Positions 17,692 through 26,905 of a stretch of DNA of 64,000 nt are shown here, piece after piece; positions within the stretch are counted from its first letter, which is position 1; the number at the start of each line of letters is the position of its first letter. The translations under genes were made by a program, and so were the position numbers. A model generated the notes under the pieces. The model made no database searches and had not been told where the DNA came from. It saw nothing but the letters and a program-made list of their open reading frames with translations. The DNA comes from Pseudomonas sp. WJP1 (GTDB lineage Bacteria > Pseudomonadota > Gammaproteobacteria > Pseudomonadales > Pseudomonadaceae). The DNA lies in contig NZ_CP110128.1 in assembly GCF_028471945.1 (NCBI RefSeq), forward strand, positions 1,662,501 through 1,726,500. The letters run 5' to 3'.

Positions 17692-18279
17692 TTAGTGGTG
17701 ACGTGGCTTGAGGATCGCCGGTTTTTCGTCCGGTGCGTTGCACAGCAGGTACAGCGCAGTCAGGGCTTCCGGGATCTGCACGATCATGTCGTCCATCAGG
17801 TTGGCGTCGGCGGCGATGTCGGAGAACTCCGGTTGCTCGTCGAACAGGCCGGAACCGACCATGATCGGCAGCAGCATTTCGCTGACTTCGTCTTCGGCGG
17901 TTTCGAACCAGGCTTCTTCGCGCAGGAATACGCCTTCCATGAAACCGATGCACCAGCCGCGCAGCTCGGAATCGTCCGGGTCGTCGCCCAGGTCGAGGTC
18001 GCACGGCAGCTCGAACTCTTCATCGGAGGCCAGTTGACGGGCGATGTGCGCTTTGAGGCCGATCAGCGTGGCTTCGATCTCTTCGCGCTGGGCTTCGCTG
18101 CTGTAATGCGGCTCTTCAGCGAAAAGTGCGTCGATCCATTCACGATCGGGAACGTCTTCCGAACAGATCGACAGCGCGGTCAGGTAGCCGTGGGCGGCCA
18201 CGTAGTCCAGCGCCTCGTCATGCAGTTCATCGGCGTCGAGGAAGACTTGCAAGCGGGTTAGTTGCTCAGCGAAGGACAT
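17692..18279 (-). CDS. YecA/UPF0149 family protein
   Basis: This is an acidic 195-residue protein of the YecA (UPF0149) family. It has the family features of paired helices with [17 protein letters not shown] and repeated Asp/Glu. The C-terminal SEC-C zinc motif found in longer YecA proteins is absent; the end is AILKPRHH. The ATG at 18279 gives the family N-terminus [15 protein letters not shown]; a longer in-frame extension to 18501 lacks support and would overlap the recQ promoter region. Its role is unknown. It is divergent from recQ. Confidence 0.82.
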   Translation of the reverse strand: MSFAEQLTRLQVFLDADELHDEALDYVAAHGYLTALSICSEDVPDREWIDALFAEEPHYSSEAQREEIEATLIGLKAHIARQLASDEEFELPCDLDLGDDPDDSELRGWCIGFMEGVFLREEAWFETAEDEVSEMLLPIMVGSGLFDEQPEFSDIAADANLMDDMIVQIPEALTALYLLCNAPDEKPAILKPRHH

Positions 18280-18583
18280 TAAAGGGCTACCTTGGGGAAT
18301 ATTCGATGCGGGAATTCTAGGCCTTCTTGAGCGCTTGGGCCAGCCGCACGGCATATTTGCAGCGCATTCCCCGTGGAAGCGAGCCTCATTGGTCTTCGTG
18401 TGTCTTCTCAGCGGCGCCCTTTGCCGGACAGGGGTCGGGTATACTCGCGCGTTTTGTGATGCCCTGCTGGTTTCGCGGCTTAAATGCACAGCGTCATGCA
18501 ATCCGTACTTACGATTTGTCGGTGCAAAGTTGCGGGTCCTGTACCAGCCTTGCAGGGATGTTTCGGTGATTTTTGGAGTTTTT
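18280..18583. promoter_or_regulatory. Divergent yecA-recQ intergenic region
   Basis: This 304-base gap contains no convincing gene. A TATACT hexamer at 18440-18445 is a good -10 element for recQ, but no -35 element at 16-18 bases is clear. GGAG lies just before the recQ ATG. Confidence 0.4.
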
Positions 18584-20710
18584 ATGCTCGAACAGGCTCA
18601 GCGCGTCCTCAAGGACATCTTCGGCTACGACAGTTTCCGTGGCCGCCAGGGTGCGATCATTGAGCGCGTGGCCAGTGGCGGCGATGCCTTGGTCCTGATG
18701 CCTACCGGGGGTGGTAAATCCCTGTGCTTCCAGGTGCCGGCGCTGCTGCGCGATGGCTTGGCGGTGGTGGTTTCGCCGCTGATCGCGCTGATGGACGATC
18801 AGGTCGCGACCCTGGAAGAACTGGGCGTGGCCGCCGCGGCGTTGAACTCCACGCTCAGTGCCGAGCAGCAGCGTGACCTGGCGGCCAGGATCCGGCGCGG
18901 CGAGGTGAAAATGCTCTACCTCGCGCCCGAGCGTCTGGTCCAGCCTCGCATGCTCAGCTTCCTGCAAGGGCTGAACATTTCGCTGTTCGCCATCGACGAA
19001 GCCCATTGCGTGTCCCAGTGGGGCCATGACTTTCGCCCGGAATACCTGCAATTGGGCCAGTTGGCGGAACTGTTCCCCGACGTGCCGCGCATCGCCCTGA
19101 CCGCCACCGCCGACAAGCGCACCCGCGAAGAGATCGTCACGCGCCTGCACCTGCAGGAGGCCGAGCGTTTCCTGTCGAGCTTCGACCGCCCCAACATCTT
19201 TTATCGCATCGTGCCCAAGGAACAGCCGCGCAAGCAGTTGCTGGCGTTCCTCGCCGAGCGTCGCAGCGATGCGGGCATCGTCTATTGCCTGTCGCGCAAG
19301 AAGGTCGAGGAAGTGGCCACGTTCCTCACCGAACAAGGTTTCCCGGCGCTGCCGTATCACGCCGGCCTGCCCAACGACCTGCGTGCGCACCACCAGAAAC
19401 GCTTCCTCAACGAGGAAGGCCTGATCATGGTCGCCACCGTGGCCTTCGGCATGGGCATCGACAAGCCCAACGTGCGCTTTGTCGCTCACCTCGACTTGCC
19501 GAAGTCACTTGAAGCCTATTACCAGGAAACCGGTCGCGGCGGCCGTGACGGTCTGCCGGCCGATGCCTGGATGGCCTATGGCCTGCAAGACGTGGTGATG
19601 CTCAAGCAGATGTTGCAAAACTCCGAAGGCGACGAGCGTCACAAGCGCCTGGAGCAACACAAGCTCGATGCCATGCTCTCGCTGTGCGAGGAAACCCGCT
19701 GCCGCCGCCAGACACTGCTGGCCTACTTTGACGAAGACATGCCCGAGCCCTGCGGGCATTGCGACAACTGCGTCGACGGCGTGCAAACCTGGGATGCCAC
19801 CGAGCCCGCCCGCCAGGCGCTGTCGGCGATCTACCGCACAGGCCAGCGCTACGGTGTCGGGCACCTGGTGGATGTCTTGCTGGGCAAGGACAACGAAAAG
19901 GTGCGCAACTTCGGGCATCAGAAACTCTCGGTGTATGGGGTCGGCAAGGCGATGGCCGAAGGCGAGTGGCGTTCGCTGTTTCGCCAGCTGGTGGCCCGTG
20001 GCCTGGCCGATATCGACCTGGAGGGCTACGGCGGCCTGCGCCTGAGCGACACGTGCCGGCCGCTGCTCAAGGGCGAGGTGACCCTGGAACTGCGGCGCGA
20101 CCTGAAGGCGCAAACCACCGCCAAGAGCAGCAAGAGCCAGGCGAGCCAACTGGTGCGCGGCGAAGAGCGCGAACAGTGGGAAGCCTTGCGAGCCCTGCGT
20201 CGCAAGCTGGCCGAAGAACATGGCGTACCGCCGTACGTCATTTTTCCCGACTCGACCTTGCTGGAAATGCTGCGCAGCCAACCGACTACGCTGGCGCAAA
20301 TGGCCCGGGTCAGCGGCGTCGGCGCACGCAAGCTGGAGCGTTATGGCGAGGCTTTCCTCGAGGTCCTCGGGGGCCAGGCCGAAGCACCGAAAGTCGTGGC
20401 GGACCTGCGTCACGAGCTGATCACCCTGGCGCGTGCCGGCATGACACCGTTGCAGATCGCCGGGCAGTTGCAGTGCTCGGAAAAGAACGTCTACACCCTG
20501 CTCGCCGAGGCGATCGGCAAGCAGCAGCTGTCACTGGAGCAGGCGCTGGATCTGCCGGAGGACTTGATGGGCGAAGTCCAGGATGCGTTCCTCGACGGTG
20601 AGGGCGAGCTACCGCCGGTGTCGGAAATTTCCGCGCTGTTTGCGGGGCGCGTGCCGGAAGGGGTTTTGTACTGTGTTCGCGCCGCCCTGCAGTCCGAATT
20701 CGAACTTTGA
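18584..20710 (+). CDS. recQ: ATP-dependent DNA helicase RecQ
   Basis: This is a 3'-5' DNA helicase of the RecQ family, 708 residues, acting in recombination and replication-fork repair. The order is helicase lobe 1 with Walker [15 protein letters not shown] and the DEAH box [18 protein letters not shown], then lobe 2 ([28 protein letters not shown]), a zinc site (CEETRCRR...CGHCDNC), the RQC winged helix and a C-terminal HRDC domain (from about [16 protein letters not shown]). ATG 18584 has GGAG upstream and gives [20 protein letters not shown], the standard N-terminus; the frame is open further upstream but that part is not RecQ-like. Confidence 0.97.
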   Translation: MLEQAQRVLKDIFGYDSFRGRQGAIIERVASGGDALVLMPTGGGKSLCFQVPALLRDGLAVVVSPLIALMDDQVATLEELGVAAAALNSTLSAEQQRDLAARIRRGEVKMLYLAPERLVQPRMLSFLQGLNISLFAIDEAHCVSQWGHDFRPEYLQLGQLAELFPDVPRIALTATADKRTREEIVTRLHLQEAERFLSSFDRPNIFYRIVPKEQPRKQLLAFLAERRSDAGIVYCLSRKKVEEVATFLTEQGFPALPYHAGLPNDLRAHHQKRFLNEEGLIMVATVAFGMGIDKPNVRFVAHLDLPKSLEAYYQETGRGGRDGLPADAWMAYGLQDVVMLKQMLQNSEGDERHKRLEQHKLDAMLSLCEETRCRRQTLLAYFDEDMPEPCGHCDNCVDGVQTWDATEPARQALSAIYRTGQRYGVGHLVDVLLGKDNEKVRNFGHQKLSVYGVGKAMAEGEWRSLFRQLVARGLADIDLEGYGGLRLSDTCRPLLKGEVTLELRRDLKAQTTAKSSKSQASQLVRGEEREQWEALRALRRKLAEEHGVPPYVIFPDSTLLEMLRSQPTTLAQMARVSGVGARKLERYGEAFLEVLGGQAEAPKVVADLRHELITLARAGMTPLQIAGQLQCSEKNVYTLLAEAIGKQQLSLEQALDLPEDLMGEVQDAFLDGEGELPPVSEISALFAGRVPEGVLYCVRAALQSEFEL

Positions 20711-20783
20711 GCGACCGGTCCCGCTGATGTAACGATTCAGTACAGAACAAGCCTTGCCTCCAGCCAAGGCTCATGCTTAGCTG

Positions 20784-20796
20784 ACTAATTATTAGT
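20784..20796. promoter_or_regulatory. Candidate MarR operator (ACTAAT-T-ATTAGT)
   Basis: A perfect 13-base palindrome lies 35 bases before the MarR-family start, in an A/T-rich stretch that also suits a promoter. MarR regulators usually bind short palindromes of this kind and repress themselves. This is inferred from position and symmetry only. Confidence 0.45.
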
Positions 20797-20830
20797 ATTT
20801 CCCTTTTTTCAGTCTAATCATGAGTGTTTT

Positions 20831-21265
20831 ATGCCGTTGACCGATCAACACCGTTTTGGCATGCAACTGGCCCAGATGTCGCGCGGCTGGCGTGCTGAAC
20901 TCGACCGTCGCCTTGCCGGGCTCGGATTGTCCCAGGCCCGCTGGCTGGTGCTGCTGCACCTGGCGCGCTTCGAACAAGCCCCGACCCAACGTGAGCTGGC
21001 GCAAAGCGTCGGTGTCGAGGGGCCGACCCTGGCCCGGCTGCTCGACAGCCTGGAAAGCCAGGGCCTGGTGCAACGCCAGGCGGTGGTAGAAGACCGTCGG
21101 GCGAAAAAAATCGTGCTGTGTGCCCCGGCGCGTCCCCTGATCGAACAAATCGAAACCATTGCCACCCAACTGCGTCACGAACTCTTCGAGGGTGTCGATG
21201 AGGCCGATGTAAAGGTGTGCATGCGGGTTCACGGGCACATCCTGGCCAACCTCGAAAAATCCTGA
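20831..21265 (+). CDS. MarR-family transcriptional regulator
   Basis: This 144-residue protein is a winged helix-turn-helix regulator of the MarR family. The recognition region reads TQRELAQSVGVEGPTLARLL and the wing contains the characteristic VVEDRRAKKIVL (D-x-R motif). N- and C-terminal helices would form the dimer interface. It stands alone between recQ and the fimV-like gene, so its target cannot be read from context beyond likely autoregulation through the palindrome upstream. Confidence 0.9.
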   Translation: MPLTDQHRFGMQLAQMSRGWRAELDRRLAGLGLSQARWLVLLHLARFEQAPTQRELAQSVGVEGPTLARLLDSLESQGLVQRQAVVEDRRAKKIVLCAPARPLIEQIETIATQLRHELFEGVDEADVKVCMRVHGHILANLEKS

Positions 21266-21287
21266 GACAAAGCTTCGCGCCAGACTT

Positions 21288-21316
21288 TTGAGTGAACGCA
21301 TTGGGCAGACTATAAG
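21288..21316 (+). promoter_or_regulatory. Sigma-70 promoter candidate for the fimV-like gene
   Basis: TTGAGT at 21288-21293 and TATAAG at 21311-21316 are separated by 17 bases. Downstream, an 8-base inverted repeat (CGTGTTCG/CGAACACG, 21333-21359) would lie in the 5' leader. The fimV-like ATG is about 70 bases after the predicted start of transcription. Confidence 0.55.
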
Positions 21317-21393
21317 AACTACTCGGCAATATCGTGTTCGTACCGGATGTGCGAACACGTGCAGTTGGTTTTTCGGTTACCTAAGGGATGTTC

Positions 21394-22566
21394 ATGCTCC
21401 AGAGTCGACTATTGGTTGTACGGTTTGGTGCCAGGCTATTGCTGGCCGGTGCCGCCGTCACTTACTCGGCCTGGGTGCCGGCGTTGGGCCTGGGTGAAAT
21501 CACCCTGCACTCGGCGTTGAATCAACCGCTGCGCGCCGACATCGCCCTGGTGGATGCGGCCGGACTTGCAGAGGGCGAGCTGTCGGTGCGCCTGGCAACG
21601 GCGGACGAATTCAGGCGCGCCGGGGTCGAGCGCGTGTTTTTCCTCAACGACCTGACGTTCACGCCCATCCTGCGGGGCGATCGCAGCCTGATCCGGGTCA
21701 GCTCCAAAAAACCGGTGAAGGAGCCCTACCTGGATTTTCTGGTTCAACTCGACCAGCCCAATGGTCGTTTGTTGCGTGAGTACACCGTGCTCATCGATCC
21801 TCCGGGTGCCGGGGACATTGCACCGATTGACGATGAACCGCCGCTGGACCGTCCTGCTTCTGCATTCCCGAGCGTTCAGCCGACAGTCGCGCCACCACCT
21901 GTAAACAGGGAAGCGCTGGCAACGCCTGTGGATCCTCTGGCTGAACAACTGGCCGCCAGTGTCCTGCACAGCCAGCAGTTGCAGGCGAGCATTGATGAGC
22001 TCAACGCGAAGGTTCAGGCACAGGACGAGCAGATCGCTGTTGAGAAAAGGCAGGTGAGCGAGTTGCAAACCCGATTGGCGGAGGTCCAGCAGGCACCGAC
22101 GGAGCCGGTTGTCGTGGCACCGGCGCCGGTCGTGGTTGAGGAGCCAGGGGTGAATTGGCTATGGATGCTTGGGTTTGTGGCGCTGCTGGCCTTGGCGCTG
22201 CTGCTTGCATGGGGGCGTCGTCAACGACAGCAGGATCAAGCCTTGCCAGAGCCATCGCAACATGACCTCCAGGCCAATCGACCCGCAGTGCATGATGGGC
22301 AGATGCTTCAGACAGTGCCCGTCCATCCTCAACAATTGGGCGTTCTTGCGCCGGTTGCACTTGTTACATCGGCGGTGTTGGCCCCAGAAATGCCATCGCA
22401 GCCGTCACCCACCGATGAGTTCCAGTTGAATCTGGATGACTTGTCGATGGATACGAATTGGGATTTGGGCCCGATGGAAAACACTCAGCCGTCCGTAGTG
22501 CCAGCGCTGCCTGAGCCTGAGATCGAATGGACCATCGAACCCGCTTCCCTGGACGATAAACTGTAG
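21394..22566 (+). CDS. Short FimV-like protein (N-terminal FimV domain, no TPR region)
   Basis: This protein of about 390 residues has the FimV N-terminal domain. A signal segment is followed by ALGLGEITLHSALNQPLRAD, and then by ADEFRRAGVERVFFLNDLTF and the segment around YLDFLVQLDQPNGRLLREYT. FimV proteins are inner-membrane and peptidoglycan-associated hub proteins. After a coiled coil (about 180-225) there is one membrane helix (WLWMLGFVALLALALLLAW), then an acidic cytoplasmic tail of about 110 residues. Full FimV is roughly 900 residues with TPRs, which are missing here. ATG 21394 has AAGGG 6 bases upstream. The stop codon lies inside the first arm of a REP element. Confidence 0.8.
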   Translation: MLQSRLLVVRFGARLLLAGAAVTYSAWVPALGLGEITLHSALNQPLRADIALVDAAGLAEGELSVRLATADEFRRAGVERVFFLNDLTFTPILRGDRSLIRVSSKKPVKEPYLDFLVQLDQPNGRLLREYTVLIDPPGAGDIAPIDDEPPLDRPASAFPSVQPTVAPPPVNREALATPVDPLAEQLAASVLHSQQLQASIDELNAKVQAQDEQIAVEKRQVSELQTRLAEVQQAPTEPVVVAPAPVVVEEPGVNWLWMLGFVALLALALLLAWGRRQRQQDQALPEPSQHDLQANRPAVHDGQMLQTVPVHPQQLGVLAPVALVTSAVLAPEMPSQPSPTDEFQLNLDDLSMDTNWDLGPMENTQPSVVPALPEPEIEWTIEPASLDDKL

Positions 22567-22680
22567 GAGCCAGGCGCTGCGGTGTGTCTATTGCACCGCG
22601 TTATCGTTCTTCGCCGGCAAGCCTGGCTCCTACGGGCGAACCAGGCGCCGCGGTGAATCTGCCGCACCGCGTAATCGTTC
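22563..22680. repeat. REP doublet plus degenerate tandem copy
   Basis: 13-base arms at 22563-22575 and 22621-22633 are perfect reverse complements (GTAGGAGCCAGGC type). A 39-base segment starting at 22571 is repeated at 22642 with about seven differences. The left arm contains the stop codon of the fimV-like gene. Confidence 0.75.
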
Positions 22681-22741
22681 ATCCCAGGCAACAAAGGCCG
22701 TTATCATGGTCACGCCCTCCGCCTCAGGAACTCCGCCCATC

Positions 22742-23032
22742 ATGACCACCAGCAAACCGGAAATCGTAATCACCTATTGCACCCAATGCCAGTGGCTGTT
22801 GCGTGCGGCCTGGCTGGCCCAGGAACTGCTCAGCACCTTTGGCGATGACCTGGGCAAGGTGTCGCTGGTGCCCGGCACGGGCGGGGTCTTTCACATTTTC
22901 TGTGACCAGGTGCAGCTCTGGGAGCGCAAGGCTGACGGCGGTTTTCCCGAGGCCAAGGTGCTCAAGCAGCGAGTCCGCGACCAGATCGATCCGGACCGCG
23001 ACCTGGGGCACAACGATCGCACCACTCAGTGA
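22742..23032 (+). CDS. SelT/SelW/SelH family Rdx-type protein
   Basis: This 96-residue protein belongs to the selenoprotein-W-like Rdx family, with a thioredoxin-like fold. The redox motif is CTQC (in VITYCTQCQWLLRAAWLAQ), cysteine replacing the selenocysteine of animal homologues. The middle contains PGTGGVFHIF. The ATG at 22742 gives the family N-terminus; an in-frame ATG at 22706 would add 12 residues. The partner redox protein is unknown. It overlaps the convergent EamA gene by 7 bases. Confidence 0.85.
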   Translation: MTTSKPEIVITYCTQCQWLLRAAWLAQELLSTFGDDLGKVSLVPGTGGVFHIFCDQVQLWERKADGGFPEAKVLKQRVRDQIDPDRDLGHNDRTTQ

Positions 23033-23919
23033 GACACCGCCTCCGCGGCAACGGTTTTCTTGCTTGAACCGCTGGAAAGCCTGCTGGATACCACGATCGC
23101 GACGATGATCAATGCGCCGCCGAGCAGCATGCGCAGGGTCGGGTCTTCATTGAACAGCAGCCAGGCCATTGTGATCCCGTAAACCGGCTCCAGGGCGAAG
23201 ACCACCGCGGCGGTCCGCGCCTTGATCACCGCCAGGCTGGCGACAAACAGGCTGTGGGCAACGCCGGTGCAGAACACCCCGAGCAGGCCGATCCACAACC
23301 AGTCGATGGCACGCACTTCGCTCAGATGCGGGGCCGCCGCCGGCAGCAGGCACAAGCCGACCACCACGTTCTGGCACAGCGCCGCCTGCACCGGCGGGAT
23401 GCGCGCGGAGCTGGCGCGGTTGGTCAGCGACAGCAGGGAAAACAGCAGGCCCGAGGCGATCGACCAGAGCAGGCCGGTGGTGGCGCCACTGCCCAGATCG
23501 AACTCAGGCGTGACCAGCACCAGTCCGATACTGACCAGCGCCACCAGGAGGATTTCATTGGCGCGGATGCGCTCGCGGAAAATCAGCCCTTCAAGGATCA
23601 CGGTAAAGGCCGGGAAACTGGCAAAGCCCAGGGTGGCGATGGCCACGCCGGCGATCTTCACCGAAATGAAGAAACTCACCCAGTGCCCGGCCAGCAGCAA
23701 ACCGCTGAGCAGCAGTCGGCGCACATCCACGGCTTCGAGTTTCTGCCAGCGGGTCTGGCTGGCAAAGCGGGCAAAGAACGCCAGCGCCAGCACCGCGAAC
23801 GCCGCCCGGCCGAAGACGATGATGGGCGCAGAGGCGGCGGCGAGTTTGCCGAACACGCCGGTCAGGCCAAACATCAATGCGCCGATATGCAGGGCGCCCA
23901 GGGCGGTGCGGGGAGTCAT
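23026..23919 (-). CDS. EamA/DMT-family transporter
   Basis: This is an inner-membrane exporter of the drug/metabolite transporter superfamily, 297 residues with about ten hydrophobic segments in two EamA repeats (roughly 5-135 and 145-280). Typical motifs are the second-repeat segment FALEPVYGITMAWLLFNEDP and an internal GLLFSLLSLTNR. The substrate is unknown. It lies 76 bases from the end of a co-oriented AraC gene, which is its most likely regulator. The C-terminus is Ser/Lys-rich (SSRLSSGSSKKTV). Confidence 0.88.
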   Translation of the reverse strand: MTPRTALGALHIGALMFGLTGVFGKLAAASAPIIVFGRAAFAVLALAFFARFASQTRWQKLEAVDVRRLLLSGLLLAGHWVSFFISVKIAGVAIATLGFASFPAFTVILEGLIFRERIRANEILLVALVSIGLVLVTPEFDLGSGATTGLLWSIASGLLFSLLSLTNRASSARIPPVQAALCQNVVVGLCLLPAAAPHLSEVRAIDWLWIGLLGVFCTGVAHSLFVASLAVIKARTAAVVFALEPVYGITMAWLLFNEDPTLRMLLGGALIIVAIVVSSRLSSGSSKKTVAAEAVSH

Positions 23920-23980
23920 GGTAATCCTTGGTAAAGGTCGTGAGTCCGGTCATTTAACCGCGCCGGCCGTCACCGTGTCT

Positions 23981-24017
23981 GTCGCCAGCCTCGCGTTATT
24001 TGTCGCCAGCCTCGCGT
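23981..24017. repeat. 16-base direct repeat flanking the stop of the AraC gene
   Basis: GTCGCCAGCCTCGCGT occurs at 23981-23996 and 24002-24017, separated by five bases. The AraC-family stop codon lies at the junction (23996-23998). It looks like a short local duplication. Confidence 0.7.
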
Positions 24018-24754
24018 CGCAGTTTACCCGGCGATACACCGAACTCGCGCAGCACCGCGGCGGCAAAGGCGCTCTGGGAGCTGTAGCCGACCCGGCAGGC
24101 AATCTCGCCAATGGGCAGCGCTGAATTGCGCAGCAACCCCACCGCCTTGTGCAGGCGTCGGCTGCGGATGTAATCCATCGGTGTCTGCCCGCATTCGGCC
24201 ACGAACCGTGCATGCAACCGGGCGCTGGAAAGACCGGCCACGCGGGCCAGGTCGGCGACTTGCAACGGGTAGGCGGCGTATTGGTCAATGTGCGCATTCA
24301 AGGCGGCGTAGGGCAGGCGCCGGCCACCGACGGGGTCGGGCCTGGCGTTGTTGAGACTGGCCAGCAACAGCACCGCGCCCTGTTGCGCAATCACCGGGTC
24401 ATCGACCTGGCTGTTGGCCAGCCACTCGACCAATTGGCTCTGTCCCGCATCCAGCGACAAGCGCCCGGCATTGTCGAGCAGGCGTCGACTGGCATCGGCA
24501 TGATCGCCCAGGGACTGGCCGAGCCATTGATCACCGGGCACGTCCAGCACAAGGCAACGGCTGCCATTGGGGCTGCCGCAGGCATGGTGAAAACCGGAGG
24601 GAATCACCACGAAGCTTTGCTGGACCACCTGACTGCCACGCCCATCGACTTCGAAATCCAGCGCACCCGACAGCCCGAACACCAGTTGGGCGTGTTCGTG
24701 ACTGTGGACGATCAGGTCTTCGGTGTACTGGCGCAGAGTAAGGATCGGTCTCAT
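23996..24754 (-). CDS. AraC-family transcriptional regulator
   Basis: This regulator of about 252 residues has an N-terminal cupin-like effector domain (HSHEHAQLVFGLSGALDFEV, about 17-90) and a C-terminal pair of helix-turn-helix motifs (LQVADLARVAGLSSARLHAR, then IGEIACRVGYSSQSAFAAAV followed by FGVSPGKLRRE). The start is ATG 24754, with an overlapping GTG three bases upstream. It is followed by the EamA exporter on the same strand, and a regulator-exporter pair is likely. The inducer is unknown. Confidence 0.88.
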   Translation of the reverse strand: MRPILTLRQYTEDLIVHSHEHAQLVFGLSGALDFEVDGRGSQVVQQSFVVIPSGFHHACGSPNGSRCLVLDVPGDQWLGQSLGDHADASRRLLDNAGRLSLDAGQSQLVEWLANSQVDDPVIAQQGAVLLLASLNNARPDPVGGRRLPYAALNAHIDQYAAYPLQVADLARVAGLSSARLHARFVAECGQTPMDYIRSRRLHKAVGLLRNSALPIGEIACRVGYSSQSAFAAAVLREFGVSPGKLRREAGDK

Positions 24755-24913
24755 CACGGCTCTCTTTACTGGCTCTCACTGCAGGGTTGATGAGTCAGGA
24801 CGCAGTCTACACCGACACGGCTGGTGCGCGCTGTCACAGGACTGACTTGCGGCTGTCACGGGTCATTAACCCGACCGGGTCAAGCTTGCCAAAACTTGTC
24901 CTGAGGGTCGCCC

Positions 24914-25729
24914 ATGACCAGCGCCGAGCTCGCCAAACCCAGTCGTAAGCAACGTGTGCGCACCTTGTGGATTTCCGACGTGCACCTGGGCACGCGCGAT
25001 TGCCAGGCCGAGCACCTGTCGCAGTTTCTCAAGGGCTATCACGCGGACAAGATCTACCTGGTCGGCGATATCATCGACGGCTGGAAACTGCGCAGCGGCA
25101 TGTACTGGCCTCAGGCGCACACCAATGTGATCCGGCGCCTGTTGACCATGAGCAAGCGCGGCACCGAGGTGATCTACGTCACCGGCAACCATGACGAGTT
25201 CCTGCGCCGCTATTCGAAACTGATCCTGGGTAACATCCAGTTGGTGGACGAAGCGGTGCACGTGACTGCCGATGGTCGGCACTTGCTGGTCATTCACGGC
25301 GACCAGTTCGACGTGATCACTCGCTATCACCGCTGGCTGGCGTTTCTCGGCGACTCGGCCTACGAATTCACCCTGACCCTCAACCGCTGGCTCAACCACT
25401 GGCGCGCCCGTTATGGCTACGGCTATTGGTCGCTGTCGGCGTACCTCAAGCACAAGGTGAAGACCGCGGTCAGTTTCATCAGTGATTTTGAAGAGGCCAT
25501 TGCCCATGAGTGCGTCAAGCGCGAGTTGCATGGGGTGGTGTGCGGGCACATTCACCACGCCGAGATTCGCAAGGTGGGCGAGGTGGATTACCTCAATTGC
25601 GGCGACTGGGTGGAGTCGTGCACGGCGCTGATCGAGCATTGGGATGGCACGATCGAGTTGTATCGGTTGGCCGATGCCCAGGCGCGGGAGGCGCAGTTGA
25701 GGGCCATCAAAGTCGCAGAGCCAGCGTAA
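24914..25729 (+). CDS. LpxH-like metallophosphoesterase (UDP-2,3-diacylglucosamine diphosphatase family)
   Basis: This is a calcineurin-like phosphoesterase of 271 residues. All five metal motifs are visible: SDVHLG (about 21), GDIIDGW (about 51), GNHDE (about 92), VIHGDQFD and GHIHHAEI (about 211). The protein resembles LpxH, which cleaves UDP-diacylglucosamine in lipid A synthesis, but it is longer than E. coli LpxH (240) and has a distinct middle region (RWLNHWRARYGYGYWSL). It may therefore be the LpxH2-like paralogue type rather than the essential enzyme. ATG 24914 follows GAGGG. It stands alone, followed by a REP. Confidence 0.8.
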   Translation: MTSAELAKPSRKQRVRTLWISDVHLGTRDCQAEHLSQFLKGYHADKIYLVGDIIDGWKLRSGMYWPQAHTNVIRRLLTMSKRGTEVIYVTGNHDEFLRRYSKLILGNIQLVDEAVHVTADGRHLLVIHGDQFDVITRYHRWLAFLGDSAYEFTLTLNRWLNHWRARYGYGYWSLSAYLKHKVKTAVSFISDFEEAIAHECVKRELHGVVCGHIHHAEIRKVGEVDYLNCGDWVESCTALIEHWDGTIELYRLADAQAREAQLRAIKVAEPA

Positions 25730-25743
25730 GCAGGTCCGACGCC

Positions 25744-25806
25744 TTCGCGGGCAAGCCTCGCTCCTACAGAGTTTGTGCACCTGTAGGAGCGAGGCTTGCC
25801 CGCGAA
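25744..25806. repeat. REP doublet (26-base perfect arms)
   Basis: Arms 25744-25769 and 25781-25806 are perfect reverse complements around an 11-base spacer. They belong to the CGCGGGCAAGCCTCGCTCC variant. It sits between two convergent genes. Confidence 0.9.
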
Positions 25807-25823
25807 ACGGTCCCCTTAATTCT

Positions 25824-26414
25824 TCAGGCTGGCGAATACTCCTCCATCGCCGCCTTGTAGATCGAGTTCTTCGGCTGCGCAAACAAGCGCTCCATCATCG
25901 GTTCGAAAAAACTCAGCGGAAGCGTGTCGTACGCCGGATCAAAGGCCGCCGCATCGTACTTCGCGCAGAACTCGATGGTTGCCTGATACTGCGCATGGTC
26001 GCTGAACTGCTCGCGCAGGTGCCGGTCCATGCCCAGGTGATGGAAGAAGTAGTAACCCTGGAAAATCCCGTGTTTCTCCACCATCCACAGGTTCTCGGCG
26101 CTGACAAAAGGCTTGAGGATCGCGGCGGCGATGTCCGGGTGGTTATAGGAGCCCAGGGTGTCGCCGATGTCGTGGAGCAGGGCGCAGACCACGTACTCTT
26201 CGTCGCGGCCATCGCGCCAGGCGCGGGTGGCGGTTTGCAGCGAGTGGGTCAGGCGGTCCACGGGGAAACCGCCGAAGTCACCTTCCAGCAGCTTCAGGTG
26301 CGCGACGATCCGTATCGGCAATTGACGCGCGTAGGCGCTGAAGTCCGCGGCAATGATCGCCCAGTCCTCCTGCGTACCATCCTTCATGTGGGTAAAACGG
26401 GCACTGGCATTCAT
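25824..26414 (-). CDS. HD-domain protein, putative phosphohydrolase
   Basis: This 196-residue protein has an HD-type metal site: an upstream His (LTHSLQTATRA) and the HD doublet in VVCALLHDIGDTLG, followed by a later His in FFHHLGMD. HD proteins are mostly metal-dependent phosphohydrolases or oxygenases; the substrate is unknown. ATG 26414 has AGAGGA upstream and is preferred to the TTG at 26420. It lies 18 bases after the Mpo1-like gene and is probably co-transcribed with it. Confidence 0.82.
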   Translation of the reverse strand: MNASARFTHMKDGTQEDWAIIAADFSAYARQLPIRIVAHLKLLEGDFGGFPVDRLTHSLQTATRAWRDGRDEEYVVCALLHDIGDTLGSYNHPDIAAAILKPFVSAENLWMVEKHGIFQGYYFFHHLGMDRHLREQFSDHAQYQATIEFCAKYDAAAFDPAYDTLPLSFFEPMMERLFAQPKNSIYKAAMEEYSPA

Positions 26415-26432
26415 CGGCAATCCTCTGGTGGT

Positions 26433-26744
26433 CTAGAACGGCACGCGTCCCAGGATCATGTCGCGGTACATGACGAAATCGCCGAGCAGGCTGTAGAAAG
26501 GGTGCTGAAAGGTCGCAGGACGGTTCTTCTCAAAGAAAAAATGCCCGACCCAGGCGAAGCTGTAACCCGCCACCGGCAGTACCCACAACAACATCCAGGC
26601 GCCCCGACCGATGGTCAACGCCAGAATGAAAATGACCAGCGTCGTGCCGATGAAGTGCAATCGTCGGCAGGTACTGTTGCTGTGTTCGCTGAGGTAGTAC
26701 GGGTAAAACTCAGCGAAACTGTTGAAACGCTTGATGTTTTCCAC
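26433..26744 (-). CDS. Mpo1-like/DUF962 membrane protein
   Basis: This protein of about 103 residues belongs to the DUF962 family, which includes yeast Mpo1, a fatty-acid 2-hydroxylation dioxygenase. Family motifs are visible: FAEFYPYYLSEHSNSTCRRLH near the start and GYSFAWVGHFFFEKNRPATF, with two hydrophobic helices between them and HPFYSLLGDF near the end. The GTG at 26744 gives the standard N-terminus VENIKRFNSF with AGAG upstream; the longer frame to 26825 would overlap the neighbouring promoter. A role in lipid oxidation is inferred from the family. Confidence 0.82.
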   Translation of the reverse strand: MENIKRFNSFAEFYPYYLSEHSNSTCRRLHFIGTTLVIFILALTIGRGAWMLLWVLPVAGYSFAWVGHFFFEKNRPATFQHPFYSLLGDFVMYRDMILGRVPF

Positions 26745-26905
26745 GACTGCAATCTCTGTGGTTATTGTTCTGGCTGCAAGTTGTTCGGCGGGTAGCTTAT
26801 TTGAGTCTAGAGTGATCAATGGCATCAGCCAGTGACAATGGGCGCCACTTTAGTATCCTTCGGAAAATTCGCCGCGACAGACGGCTCACCAAGACAGTAA
26901 ACGCC

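Noticed and set aside
18335..18583. N-terminal extension of RecQ by 83 residues
   Set aside because: The extension is not RecQ-like, and a GGAG-preceded ATG at 18584 gives the standard start.
20750..20771. recQ terminator hairpin (AGCCTTG/CAAGGCT)
   Set aside because: Only a seven-base stem with no T-run after it, so terminator function is not supported.
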